Program-made: the position numbers and the translations under genes
The notes under the pieces: model-generated
What the model saw: only the letters and a program-made list of their open reading frames with translations
Databases searched by the model: none
What the model was told of the DNA's origin: nothing
In this document: one piece after another, positions 36,501 to 47,800 of the stretch
Position numbering within the stretch: position 1 is the first letter of the stretch
Layout: every line of letters begins with the position of its first letter
Assembly: GCF_000004075.3 (NCBI RefSeq)
Contig: NC_026656.2
Coordinates: 19,354,607 to 19,418,606, forward strand
Direction: 5' to 3'
From: Cucumis sativus
Taxonomy: Eukaryota; Streptophyta; Magnoliopsida; Cucurbitales; Cucurbitaceae
Length of the DNA stretch: 64,000 nucleotides

Positions 36501-39500
36501 TATTACCAACAAGTTTAACCCCTTGTCCATTGGAATGCAAAGAAGTCCTTGAGATAAAAATAGATATCCTGCGATGACCACTATACTCAAAGAAATCTTA
36601 GAAAATCTACAATGTAAGGGTAAGGCTACCCAGCCCCCCCTGTTCGAAAAAACTGTCAAGGGTTCATTAAACCTACATTCACATAACAAAGACATTATAA
36701 TCCCTAAATTTCACAAGGTCTATAATAGTTCTCAATTCAACTTTGAAATTAGAGAGGTTAAACAACTTAATTAGCAAGTTTAAGAACTGATTTGCAACGG
36801 TAAACAACAAAACATTTTTTATATTTTTATAGCAATAAGTTTGATGAAGTTGGGATCCGAATTGGACAAGAGAAAAAAGAAAGAGAAACAAAAATAGATG
36901 TTAAATAGTGTGCTTACATTTCTATCTTCACAGGGAGAGGAGCCACGTCTTTCTGGAGATTTATTTCCCTCAGATTCCTTCACTTTGATGAAAGAGTTCG
37001 TAATTATCTGACCATAGAATCAAAGCCATGGTGGATTAGATATTTCAAGTATAACTTAAATAAAGGATCTGTAACTGCAGCTGAAATAAAACAAGCTGGA
37101 AAAACATTTTTTCTACAAGGAACCGACCTTTCACGAAAAAAGTAAATGAAAGAATATAACAAGACCATATAAAGATTTAAAACAAAAAACAAAATAAAAC
37201 AAAAAATACAAAAAAAGCACTGCAAACAAAAAAGGGACTCAAATCCAAAGGAAGCATGGACACTATTAACTACAAAAACAATATCATACCATCATATCAT
37301 AATATACTAAAAGGTGAAAGAGGAAAAGAATTCTGCAAGCACACCTCGTGAGAATTGTTGAATCTGTGCTCCTCCAAATCACTATTTAACTCAAAATCTG
37401 AAGCTACTTCGACAGATGAATCCGCTTCGGCACAATCTTTCTTGGAGCAAGTACTACATCTTGAACTTTGCCATTTTTTTTCCAGCTCAAAATATCTCAT
37501 CTTTTCCTGCCTAATTTCTTCTCGAAGAATTTGATTTTCATTCTCTGCACTCTTATTTTAAAACCAACATCAAAAAAATATCTTTATTATGTTCAGGTTC
37601 AGCTGATATCAAATTGATGTTTTCCATATGAAAGCAAAAGTTCAGAAACAGTACAATAATGAAATTATAGACTTGAAACAAATCAAATACCTCTAAATAA
37701 AAATGATTACCTTTAGTTTATCTCTATACTGCTTCAAGGTTTTCCATATGGCTTTAGAAAAATTTTGCATAATCAAATGGTTTCTTTCAATCCCAGCCAA
37801 TTCTGTACGGCTAGACTTTGTGGCTTTACCTTTGGGATGACCGGAAAGTTCTGATAGAGATTTTTAAAAAAATGCAATTAATAAGCTGAACCAAACCAGC
37901 AGCTCTGAAACAAGCTAGACAACTAACACAACTGACAGAAAAAATGAAATAGATCACCGATAAAGCTGGAATTTAACAACCTTCATGAGCAAGCAGGTTT
38001 TCCTTGGGATGTCTCTTTCCTTCATTCTGAAACCATAGATTGTCGACCAAGACAATAAGTACTCAGTAATAAGATGTGAACAAAACTTGCAGTGCAACAT
38101 TTCAAATATGCAGTGGGAGACAAAGCAAAGCTAACTTGTTGTTGCTATGTCCCGTTTATTACTAACGTTTACATTCTTTTTCATTTTTATCTATCAAAGG
38201 TCTCAATAGATATAAATAAAAAGAAAAGGCGGCATTGTGATGTTCCAAATGACATGGCAGCCAAAGAAACAAATAACTGCTGTCTAAAAAAATATAGAAC
38301 GCGTAAATACTAAAGATAGAGCAGAAACATTTTGATTGAACGGCAGCTATTAAAGAACCAGTAAAGGGAAAAAAACAACAGAGGGAAGTGATATCAAGAA
38401 AATATCACTCATTTAAGACAATCTCAACATCCAAAAAAGATAAGCAAATTACCACACATGCTTCAGGAGCACTATATTTTGTTCTTTTCTGCTCCTCAAA
38501 TGTACATAACGTTTGCAATTGTCTCTTGTTGGTGTTGGATGGTTCCACGACATTGTTGAACCTAAAGAAAAAGACATCAATTCAGAATCACACGTAAAAG
38601 AAGTTCTAAGCTTAAACAAATAGAATAAAGGTAAGTAACTTGATTTTCATATAAGGTGAAGCTTGTCTGAGAAGGAAAGTTGTATCAAGATAATCTTCTT
38701 CTCCTGCTTTCACAGTTAAAATCTACACATAAAACAAAAAAAAAAGTATTGATAAAGAAATACGGAGGCTCGCTCTTCATTAAGCACACCCACTAGCTTT
38801 CACAAGAGATTAACAACATTAACAGTGCCCAACAAAGTTAACAATAACCATTGTTCAAAGCAAAGATGCAAATAAGGAAAGTTTAAGATGCTGTATGTAG
38901 ATCTGTTCCACAAATCAAATATTGAAATAAGAACAGAATACCAAGGTCATTCGCTTCTTTCCTTCCAGGTAATCTCGAAGGTACTTGGTCAACTGTGTGG
39001 AAATAAAATAAACTGTCAGTTATGCTAGAGAAAATAATTACCAGAAAAACAGAAAGATAAATAGCAATTTTTGTTTTGCAATACTTGATTGGGAACATGG
39101 TTTTAGAATGAGGAATACTCTTGAAACATTACCAAAGAGTTCTGGAAATGCTTCTGCAGTGGCTTCTTTGGATTCCTTTGGTGTTCAAACAATGACTAAA
39201 AATGAAACAAGGATACGTTATCGGTAAATATTTTATAAAAAATATATGAAACAGGGGAACAAACCAAAAAACGGGTTAAAACATCCAAGCTGTGAAGATC
39301 TCAAAACCTCATGAGACAAACATAGAACCCATCAGTTCTCTATTCATAAAACACAATAGGGCCATTCAAAACGCAACATCGTGATCTCAAGCCAGCTTAG
39401 AAAACTGTAAATGTACTCTCTTTTAACCCTAACTGGACCTTGGATTTGTTCCCTAAGGCCTAAAGTTTATTTACGTTGTCACATACCTCAATGCCTGAAT

Positions 39501-42500
39501 ACAAGATGTATATCCCATTTGAACTAATTGCATATAGAAAATATAAAATACCTTTTAGCATTTGGAGGAAGAGATAAGGGATTCACACAAGTAAGGACAC
39601 GTACTCTTAGGCACAAGCCAAAAACCATTGATGTATTATTGATGAAGTTAGCTTCAAGTAATCTTGTACCCTGCAAAATATATGCCTTAAGATGAAAGGT
39701 AAATTATAAGGTTCCTATCATCTTCTTTTATTTCTCAACCTTTGAAAATACAGATCAGACGAATAGAATAATACAAATATTTCCTTCTAAGAAGAATCAT
39801 CTTGTTTTATTCTAACAAGAAACGTCTTATTTCATTAATATTTCCTTCTAACAAGAATTGTCAAATTTTATACATTTTAAACTAGCATATTATCATTTTT
39901 TAATTCAAGAATCATCTTATATTGTTGCCAGACTTATTATCTATTGGACTACTAAGTTCTACAACTACAATATGAAATGAAAAAATGACAATCACTATTA
40001 AATTAAAGGTGAAATGCAGAACCTAAATCCAGACACCAAAAAAATATAGGACCTGATTCCCGGTTCTTTTTTCTTTTTCAGCTCCAGCAAGATCAGCAAT
40101 GGTCAAGATGGCACAGTTCGAAGCATCTTCAACTTCTTCTTGGTTAGCAACTCTACGCACATTAATGATGCATTGGGACCGGCTGCAAGGATAAACAACA
40201 AAATCATAAGAGCATTATCTACTTTCCTTTACAACAAGATGCAGATATAATGCATTAAGAAAATTGCATGAAAGAATGACCATTTTCTAAAACCCGATAA
40301 CTTTTATCCAGTGGCATTCAAAATGCATTTGTCTGTCACAATCACAGTGCGTTTTGCACATGTGTAGGTAGCTCCTGGCTTAATTCGTTTCAGTTACTTG
40401 GCACTTGTTTGAGAACACTTTTAAAAACATCAACTGTATTTTTAAACAAAGAAAACATTGTAAACATGTTCATACGGGTTTGTTTAGTACCACAAATGTG
40501 GGGAAGAAATTTGAACTTCCTACCTTAGTGAAAGGAGTGTGCCTTTACCACTAAACTATGATCATTTTGTTTAAGTAAATGTTTCTTCGATGTTTTTTCT
40601 TGATTTCAGTTCCTTGTGTTGTTTTATTTTTAAAATAAATATAGAAGTTTTTCTTTCTTTTCAAACTTGTAGATTCGTGAATAATAATTTCAATCAGTCT
40701 GGTAACACTAATCTTTACAAGCCGTCCGCTTGTATGATTATGAAAACAAAAACATAACACTTCTGTGAGAACAGAAAACTATTTTAAAAACAATCTGGTC
40801 TTTGATCTCTAAAAATTCAATTGCAATCCGTTGAATCTGAAGGAAATCTGATCGAAGATACAAACGCAGGGATTTGGGAAGTCTTGTAAGCCCACATCTA
40901 AAATTAGCTAAATGCTGCTAATCGTTTCACTGAACAAACTCCCTCCTAAATTCATGGCCTTCAGCCCCCACATCACAAATGCCAACTCGCGAATTGCTCT
41001 TACAGCCTGCCTGGTATCATGTGCATAAAAATGTCTACATTGCACCTTGCAGCCGCTGATGCACAGCGGGAAGTGCTGAGTGCCACCACCATAAAATATG
41101 GCAATTGTTTAATGTGTCAACCAAACAACAGTTGACTCGATTACAAAGCATGTAGTAAGGTAGCATGTGCAATGATTTCTTCAAGATTGAACCAAAAGAT
41201 AAATCACTAAACCTCGATGTGCTATTTGCATTCGTAATTGCAGTGGCACGCTTAGCCATTGCACAAGCCACTAATGATTCAGCTTCTCCAGCTTTAGAAA
41301 TTAAAACCTTCATAAAAATACGAGGATCCATCAACTTTCCTTAATCTATAATCACAATTTTTTCCTTCTTAAGATATATAACAGATAAGCTGTAGCACAA
41401 GCCAAAAAACAAACATACAAAACAAATGTTGCTTGATTACCTCTTTAAGGCCCTTGATAGTAAACTGCTGCATAGTTAACTCACCCCCATCTGCTGAAAG
41501 ATCGTTCATCTTTTCTCCTTTTCCTTTTTCTGAGTATATTTCAAAGATTGACAGGTAATATGATCTGCAAAAAAACACACCACTTGCTTTCACTGTCCAA
41601 ACATGCTTTGTGAATCGTCATATTCCTTCACTGAGTTTCTTAAAACACAACTGTCGCGGTAGTGCCCAGGGCATAATCTTGAACATGTATTTAGTACACA
41701 CATGATAGTCCATCAAAACTGAAAGTTAATTATAGTCGCCAAATACCTGGAGGTCTTGGAATCACTCGACTCTGTCCTGAAAATATGTTGAAGGGCCAGT
41801 GGAACCATACCAGGAACTCTTGGACTGCCAAAAATGGTATGGGTCTTACCCGATCCGCTCGGACCAAGTGCAGTCAGCATTCCACTTTTTCCCTTCAGAA
41901 ATTCCTCCACTAAAGGACTAACCATCCTCTCATACACCTCATCCTGCCAACAATGATGGATTCAGCTCACAACCGAATAACCAAAGAATCATCCAGAAAG
42001 ATAAGAATAAACAAAATTGGAAAGAAAGAAAAAACTATATCATACTTCACCTGAGAGGATTCCATAGAAAACACATGGGAAAATCCTTCGTAAACCTCAG
42101 ACTTGCTCCGCCTAGTCTCTTGTAATGCCATGGGTGGACAGACTGTTACTGAGTGATCGTCGTTAATCGTTATACAGGTCTCACTGCTCTTCTTCTTAAC
42201 ATTCTTCTCCTTCGCTACTTTCTTCTTCTGAGGGTTCTGAGGCCATACATGTCCGGACCTCGAATTTTGATCACCAGGATTTCCGGACTTCTTCAAATTC
42301 TTCAGTTGCAAAGGTCGAACTCTAAGGTACACTTTCAGGTTTTCGGAGAGAGAAGTTTGAACGGATGACGATGATGATGAATTGTCTTTAGGGTTTTGAG
42401 GGACTTCCATCGCAAGAATTTCTTGAAGTGGAAATGAAGAAATGGCAGATGTAAGATTGGATTCGGCTGCTGCTTTGGCAGCCGGCGTAGCTCTTGCTCT

Positions 42501-42563
42501 CCGGTGAGGGTTTCTCCGAACAGTCACCGTGTTTGGACACTGCAATGGACTGCCGTTCTCCAT
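33512..42563 (-). CDS. kinesin motor protein of the KIN-6 type (22 exons, 876 aa)
   Basis: Microtubule motor, probably acting in cell division. Exons in coding order: 42051-42563, 41747-41943, 41441-41564, 41213-41307, 40053-40182, 39605-39670, 39133-39195, 38942-38992, 38640-38722, 38453-38561, 37981-38026, 37711-37850, 37345-37551, 36918-37007, 36152-36290, 36046-36083, 35569-35634, 34618-34742, 34507-34546, 34135-34265, 33919-33997, 33512-33610; 2631 nt in one frame. The motor spans about residues 75-445: LKVYLRVRPL, P-loop GPSGSGKT (198-205), switch-I-like SSRSQ (about 309-313), switch-II-like DLAGAE (340-345). A basic stretch (KKKVAKEKNVKKKSS) interrupts the start of the motor. A Glu/Lys-rich segment (about 525-560) may be a short coiled coil. 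The tail is Ser/Asp/Glu-rich and ends with a basic ISLIRMLKSNLRF. It resembles Arabidopsis AT1G20060 as I recall it. Least certain are the 38-nt exon 16 and the weak exon 4 acceptor. Confidence 0.9.
34976..35015. repeat. perfect 14-bp inverted repeat in a KIN-6 intron
   Basis: AATATACTCGATTA (34976-34989) and its exact reverse complement (35002-35015) are separated by 12 bases. It can form a hairpin in DNA or in the unspliced RNA. Confidence 0.85.
40500..40563 (-). repeat. tRNA-derived (SINE-like) relic in KIN-6 intron 4
   Basis: The minus strand has an A-box-like TAGTTTAGTGGT (40547-40558) and a B-box-like GTTCAAATTTC (40506-40516), 30 bases apart, as in tRNA-derived promoters. No foldable complete tRNA is present: acceptor and anticodon stems are not preserved. 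Most likely the head of an old SINE or a degenerate tRNA copy. Confidence 0.4.
40908..41100 (-). other. GC-richer island inside KIN-6 intron 4
   Basis: About 190 bases of much higher GC than the rest of the intron. The minus strand has an open frame of about 65 codons ending at 40908 (contains FYGGGTQHFPLCISG and AVRAIRELAFVMWGLKAMN) but no good start and no family I recognise. It is not needed for the kinesin reading frame. May be an inserted gene or transposon fragment. Confidence 0.4.
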
Positions 42564-42601
42564 CTTCCGACTGCGACCGATCGCGGTCTTGCAAGAACGT
42601 T

Positions 42602-42610
42602 GGCGGGAAT
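42602..42610 (-). promoter_or_regulatory. E2F-type site at the KIN-6 start region
   Basis: ATTCCCGCC on the minus strand fits the E2F consensus WTTSSCSS. It lies about 40 bases before the ATG and about 20-30 bases after the TATA box, so near the probable transcription start. Suggests S/G2-phase control, sensible for a division-related kinesin. Confidence 0.5.
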
Positions 42611-42627
42611 ACGGATTTTAAAAGGCC

Positions 42628-42636
42628 TTATATATA
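42628..42636 (-). promoter_or_regulatory. TATA box of KIN-6
   Basis: TATATATAA on the minus strand, about 65-70 bases upstream of the KIN-6 ATG. Confidence 0.6.
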
Positions 42637-42639
42637 GTA

Positions 42640-44480
42640 CGAAATTTACTTAAATAAATTTATATTGGCGATTTATATTGTAATTATCGTATGGTTTAGA
42701 ATTGTATTGAAAGGAATTAAGAACTGTACTGAGAAAATTAAGCATATTGATTGCAAATGTATTGTTTATATAAGTTTGAGTATTCAATAAAATGGTGTGA
42801 ACTTCATTCATAAATTATACATCTTTTATAAGTTTACGAGTCCTATTATTATTATTGAGATTTTAATAGTGTAGTTGAAACTGTTAGCATATATAAAAAG
42901 TGACTTTTATGGTCCGATTAAAAAAACCATCCGATATACTTTTAATTGCCAACAAGGTGAGTTGATGGTGTCCATTTTGTTTGTTTTCAAACTAAACCTA
43001 AATGAGATTTATGTTTTTCACAAGAAAAAAGAAAACACATGGTATACAATACTATCAAGCTTACGTGATATGATTGAACCAACATGTATGGAATATGTGA
43101 AATGAGATTAAACAACAATAAGAAGAATCAATCAACGAACAATATTCTTTATTTTGCTATTGTGATTGCAAATATATGGACAGAACAAAGGGTAGAATAT
43201 GTTGATAGTTTATGCATTATATAGTTGAGTTTATTTTTTATATTCGTCTATTTTTTTCTACATCGTATAAGATAAAATTTGAATATCATCATTTTTATCA
43301 CTAATAGGTTTGTACGAGTCATAGACTCAATTACACAGAGACTCTCACAAGTGGCATGGTATGTTAAAAGTAAATTTCAATAATTTAACACAACTTTGAC
43401 TGTTTCTATAAATATGTTTGCCACACGTTATATCTTATAATAATTTGGGTATAATTACCATATTTGTAATTGTCCCTTGTTAATTTTACATACATATGTT
43501 TTTACACGATAGGTGTGAGATATCTGAACTACAAATATTTGTAAATATAACAAAAGGTCGCAAACACATATTACATGCCGATTGAGCTATCATTGGGATG
43601 ACAATACACCAATTTTTTTAAAATTATATCTATACCAAAAGTTAACTGACCACCTTTTAGGATATAAGTTAAATGATCAAAACAAGGAACAAACTCATTT
43701 TAGTATCAATATTATCATTAGTTACTTTGATGACAAACCAAGTTCATCCTTATTATTGCATTAAGTCACACTCTAAACCTACATAAGTAATGCAATATCA
43801 ACAATTATATATGTTAAAGTAATACAAACAACTAAATTTGGATCAAATACCTCCACAAAATAGTAACAATAACATTAACAACAAATACATGCATACAACA
43901 TAAAATAAAATAAGGAATTTAATTCTCCAAAATCAAAATCAGTTAAAAGTTAAACCTAAAAACCAAGAGTATTGTAACACAGCATGGCTTGAACAAAAAT
44001 CAAGTTTAGATTATTGGTCAGGTGTTCATCTAAACTAGTGGTTAGCCATTTTTCAAAAGAAAAGAAAATAGCGTGCTTTTGCTAGTCTTCCAAAACTACT
44101 TTTAAAAGTATAGCTCTCACTATAAAGTTTGAAATCTCAATCAATACTAATCTAGCTTTATAGATCTCAATTAATACTAATCTTGCTTTAGCTTTTAATT
44201 ACTCTTTAACCCAATAATGAATTTATTTAAAACATAATAATTTATTTCAATGTATATATACATAAAAAATAATAATTTATCTTGAAATATTATCAATATA
44301 TTTGATTCTCCTCTACTTTATATATATCTATAGTCTATTTTGTTATATTTGAAAAGTAACTCTTATTTTTTGTATTAGTATTTGAAAAGTGAAAACATGA
44401 TTTTCGAGCTGCGACATCTCAATCAACGAACCAGTTAAGATGACCGGCAAATTCCAAACGTATCCTTCGAGAAACACTCC
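42640..44480. other. intergenic region between divergent KIN-6 and endoplasmin genes
   Basis: AT-rich DNA between two head-to-head genes. The short frames are random-looking. The endoplasmin promoter proper begins near 44,480. Confidence 0.6.
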
Positions 44481-44486
44481 GTGCTT

Positions 44487-44494
44487 CCACGTCA
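44487..44494 (+). promoter_or_regulatory. CCACGTCA (UPRE-like) element 1 of the endoplasmin promoter
   Basis: CCACGTCA, the core of plant unfolded-protein-response elements bound by ER-stress bZIP factors, about 350 bases before the endoplasmin ATG. Confidence 0.6.
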
Positions 44495-44510
44495 ATAACA
44501 AAATATCAAT

Positions 44511-44529
44511 CCAATAACTTTCAGCCACG
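44511..44529 (+). promoter_or_regulatory. ER stress response element (ERSE) 1
   Basis: Perfect CCAAT-N9-CCACG. In this element NF-Y binds CCAAT and an ER-stress bZIP (bZIP28/bZIP60 type) binds CCACG. It lies about 310 bases before the ATG. Confidence 0.85.
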
Positions 44530-44658
44530 TAGAAACAAAGCAATAAAAGCCGTCAGATTTTCCACATCGGCTACCGTATGCCGTTAGGATCATCAAGTAG
44601 ACTTCCATTTCCCAGGTCTTTCGTGGGGGCCAGAAATGGAATTTTGAAATCGCTTTAT

Positions 44659-44666
44659 CCACGTCA
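44659..44666 (+). promoter_or_regulatory. CCACGTCA (UPRE-like) element 2 of the endoplasmin promoter
   Basis: Second CCACGTCA, 17 bases before ERSE 2 and about 175 bases before the ATG. Confidence 0.6.
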
Positions 44667-44682
44667 AGCTAACAAAAAACAA

Positions 44683-44701
44683 CCAATAAAATTTCGCCAC
44701 G
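44683..44701 (+). promoter_or_regulatory. ER stress response element (ERSE) 2
   Basis: Second perfect CCAAT-N9-CCACG, same orientation as ERSE 1, about 70 bases before the TATA box. Confidence 0.85.
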
Positions 44702-44767
44702 TTTTCTCAACCCTACACTACACCGTTGGATCATCCACGATGGCAACATAGATCGATCCCATGGACT

Positions 44768-44775
44768 TATATAAA
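44768..44775 (+). promoter_or_regulatory. TATA box of the endoplasmin gene
   Basis: TATATAAA, 63-70 bases upstream of the ATG at 44838. Confidence 0.8.
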
Positions 44776-44837
44776 TACGGTAGCTCGTCGAGAAACAGAT
44801 CAGTGATTGAAGCTACTGGAAGTTTTTGCTGAGAACC

Positions 44838-47800
44838 ATGAGGAAGTGGACGATCGCTTCTGCTCTTCTCCTTCTTTGCATTCTCTCTCTCGTTCCCGAT
44901 GAAGGTGTGATTTCGTTTCTTCCTTCGGCAGTTTTGATTTATTTGTTGCAATGTAAACTGAATGCATTGCATTATCTTAATCACGATGGCTGATGCTTTA
45001 ATTTTTGGGGTTTGAGGGGAAATTTGGATGAGATTCGAGCTTCGTTTGAACTGTGAAGATTTGATGGTGGTATTTCTATTGTGTATGAATTTTCAGGTCC
45101 TAGATTTCATGCCAAGGCTGACGTTGATGCCGACGAGGTCGTAGATCCACCAAAGGTTGAGGAAAAAATCGGCGCCGTTCCACACGGTCTCTCCACTGAT
45201 TCTGATGTTGTTAAGAGGTTTGTGAATGTCTAATCTCGTTGATACACGCTTCCAAGTATAGATTTGTTCACTTCGGGAAAATATTATCGTATCTTATTTT
45301 GAATGTTGATTCAGAGAATCGGAGTCAATCTCGAGGAGATCTCTTCGCAGTAGCGGGGAGAAGTTTGAGTTCCAAGCTGAGGTGTCTCGTCTCATGGATA
45401 TTATTATCAACTCCTTATATAGTAACAAAGACATTTTCCTAAGAGAATTGATCTCCAACGCTTCTGATGTAAGTTCACTCTGCCTCTTCTCACTCCATCA
45501 GATCTAGTAATCTCATTGTTAGATTTGTGTTAGTTAATGATGGCGTCTCTGCATTTCAGGCGTTGGATAAGATTAGGTTCCTTTCCCTAACCGATAAAGA
45601 GATATTGGGTGAGGGAGACAACTCGAAGTTGGAGATTCAAGTGAGTTCGACCTTCATACTAGATTAGACATATTGTTTTCTTATCACCTCGCTGTAAAGA
45701 ATTGCTCGTTCTGGTTGATGAACCTTGCATATTTTTATTGTTGTCCATAAATCAAATATCGCAGATTAAGTTGGACAAAGCAAACAAAATCCTTTCAATT
45801 CGCGACAGAGGTATTGGTATGACAAAAGAGGATTTGATTAAGAACTTGGGAACCATAGCAAAATCTGGAACTTCAGGTAATTTTAATATAAAAGCTGGTT
45901 TGTTTTTTTATCTCGGTGGTGTAATGTGAAAGATACTGAATCTGTTATCTTCATGTGCAGCATTTGTGGAAAAAATGCAGACAAGCGGAGATCTCAACCT
46001 TATTGGACAATTTGGAGTGGGTTTCTACTCCGTGTATCTTGTGGCTGATTACGTTGAAGTAATCAGTAAACACAACGATGACAAACAGTGAGCAACCCTC
46101 ATTACTATTCCGATGCGTTTGCCATTGTCTTGTTGTTAGTTACTGTATGCTGACTTCTTCCTTGTTTCCAGACATGTATGGGAGTCCAAGGCTGATGGAG
46201 CATTCGCAATCTCTGAAGATACCTGGAATGAACCTTTAGGCCGTGGAACTGAAATTAGACTGCACCTTAGAGATGAAGCTCAAGAATACCTGGAGGAGGG
46301 CAAACTGAAGGTAAGTTCGGTTTGCTTTTCTCGTTACCTGCTTTTAGTGTTCGTTAATGATTTAGATTGTTATCTGTCTGCATGGAAGTGGCTTGAACTT
46401 GTGCTTTTCAATGCACTTTGAGTATTCGCTGTGTATTATTTTGGTTTTTACTTATTCATTATGCGTCGATGACACATTTCAGCCGTTAATTGATTATCTT
46501 TCGGAATTGTTATCACGTACATTTTCTCTGTTTCATTATGTTGAGCCTAATTCCTTCCCGCACATTGAACTTATTGCTACTTTTTCTTAACTACCTTTTG
46601 CAACCAGCAATTTGTTTTTCGTTCCGTGTCTCCCAAAAGTTATAGGGCGCCATGTGACAACAGCCCTCTTATTTTGCATGCTTCCCGTTTAACTTGGGAG
46701 CCATACCAACCCTCTAGATTGATGATCTGTTTATTGGTTAAAATTTCTGAATCGTGCACGTTCTTGTTTAGTTGGTGGTATCTTCAACATTATTATCATT
46801 GTTTGAACTTATATGTGTGGCCATTGTTTCTCTATAGGATTTGGTGAAAAGATATTCAGAATTTATTAACTTCCCCATTTATATCTGGGGAAGCAAAGAG
46901 GTTGAGGTGGAGGTTCCTGCCGACGAGGATGAATCCAACGATGAAGATGAATCACGTATGTATTATCTTGGATGTTTGGATATGCACATATAATTTCCTT
47001 CGTGGTGGCAAAAAAACTATTCGTTGATCATGGTTGTAGGTCGTTCTAATTACTTTTTCTCTTATAAAACAGCTGAAAGCTCTTCAGAAGAAGGGGAAGA
47101 TGATGCCGAAAAGAGTGAAGATGAAGATTCTGATAAGCCGAAGACAAAGAAAGTCAAAGAAACAACGTATGATTGGGAGCTTTTGAATGATGTGAAAGCC
47201 ATATGGCTGAGGAGTCCCAAAGAGGTCACGGAGGAAGAGTATACTAAATTCTACCACTCTCTTGCCAAGGTAATTATCCAAAATGCCAGCAGTGAAAAAG
47301 ATAATAAAAGCACCTTAAACTGTAAATTTTTTATTCCAAATCTAATGAAGTTATCTCAAATTGCAGGATTTTAGTGATGAGAAGCCTATGTCTTGGAGTC
47401 ACTTCAATGCAGAAGGCGATGTTGAGTTCAAAGCTGTTCTGTTTGTGCCTCCTAAGGCTCCTCATGATCTATACGAGAGCTACTATAACACCAAAAAATC
47501 CAACTTGAAGTTATACGTTAGAAGGGTTTTCATCTCAGACGAGTTTGATGAGCTCCTGCCGAAGTATTTGAACTTCTTGCTGGTAAATGAGCGACGTGTG
47601 ATTCAATAGAACATTTGACTTGTTGTAGATTTCTCTCTCAAAATTTTCATTCTCTGCAGGGTCTTGTTGATTCTGATACTTTACCTCTCAATGTTTCACG
47701 AGAAATGCTCCAACAACACAGCAGCCTGAAGACAATTAAGAAGAAACTCATCCGCAAAGCTCTTGATATGATCCGCAAAATCGCCGATGAGGATCCTGAT

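Noticed and set aside
39550-39604. Longer version of KIN-6 exon 6 running past GTACGT to a later donor
   Set aside because: Would put the next exon out of frame; ending at CTAAGA with donor GTACGT keeps phase and the motor sequence.
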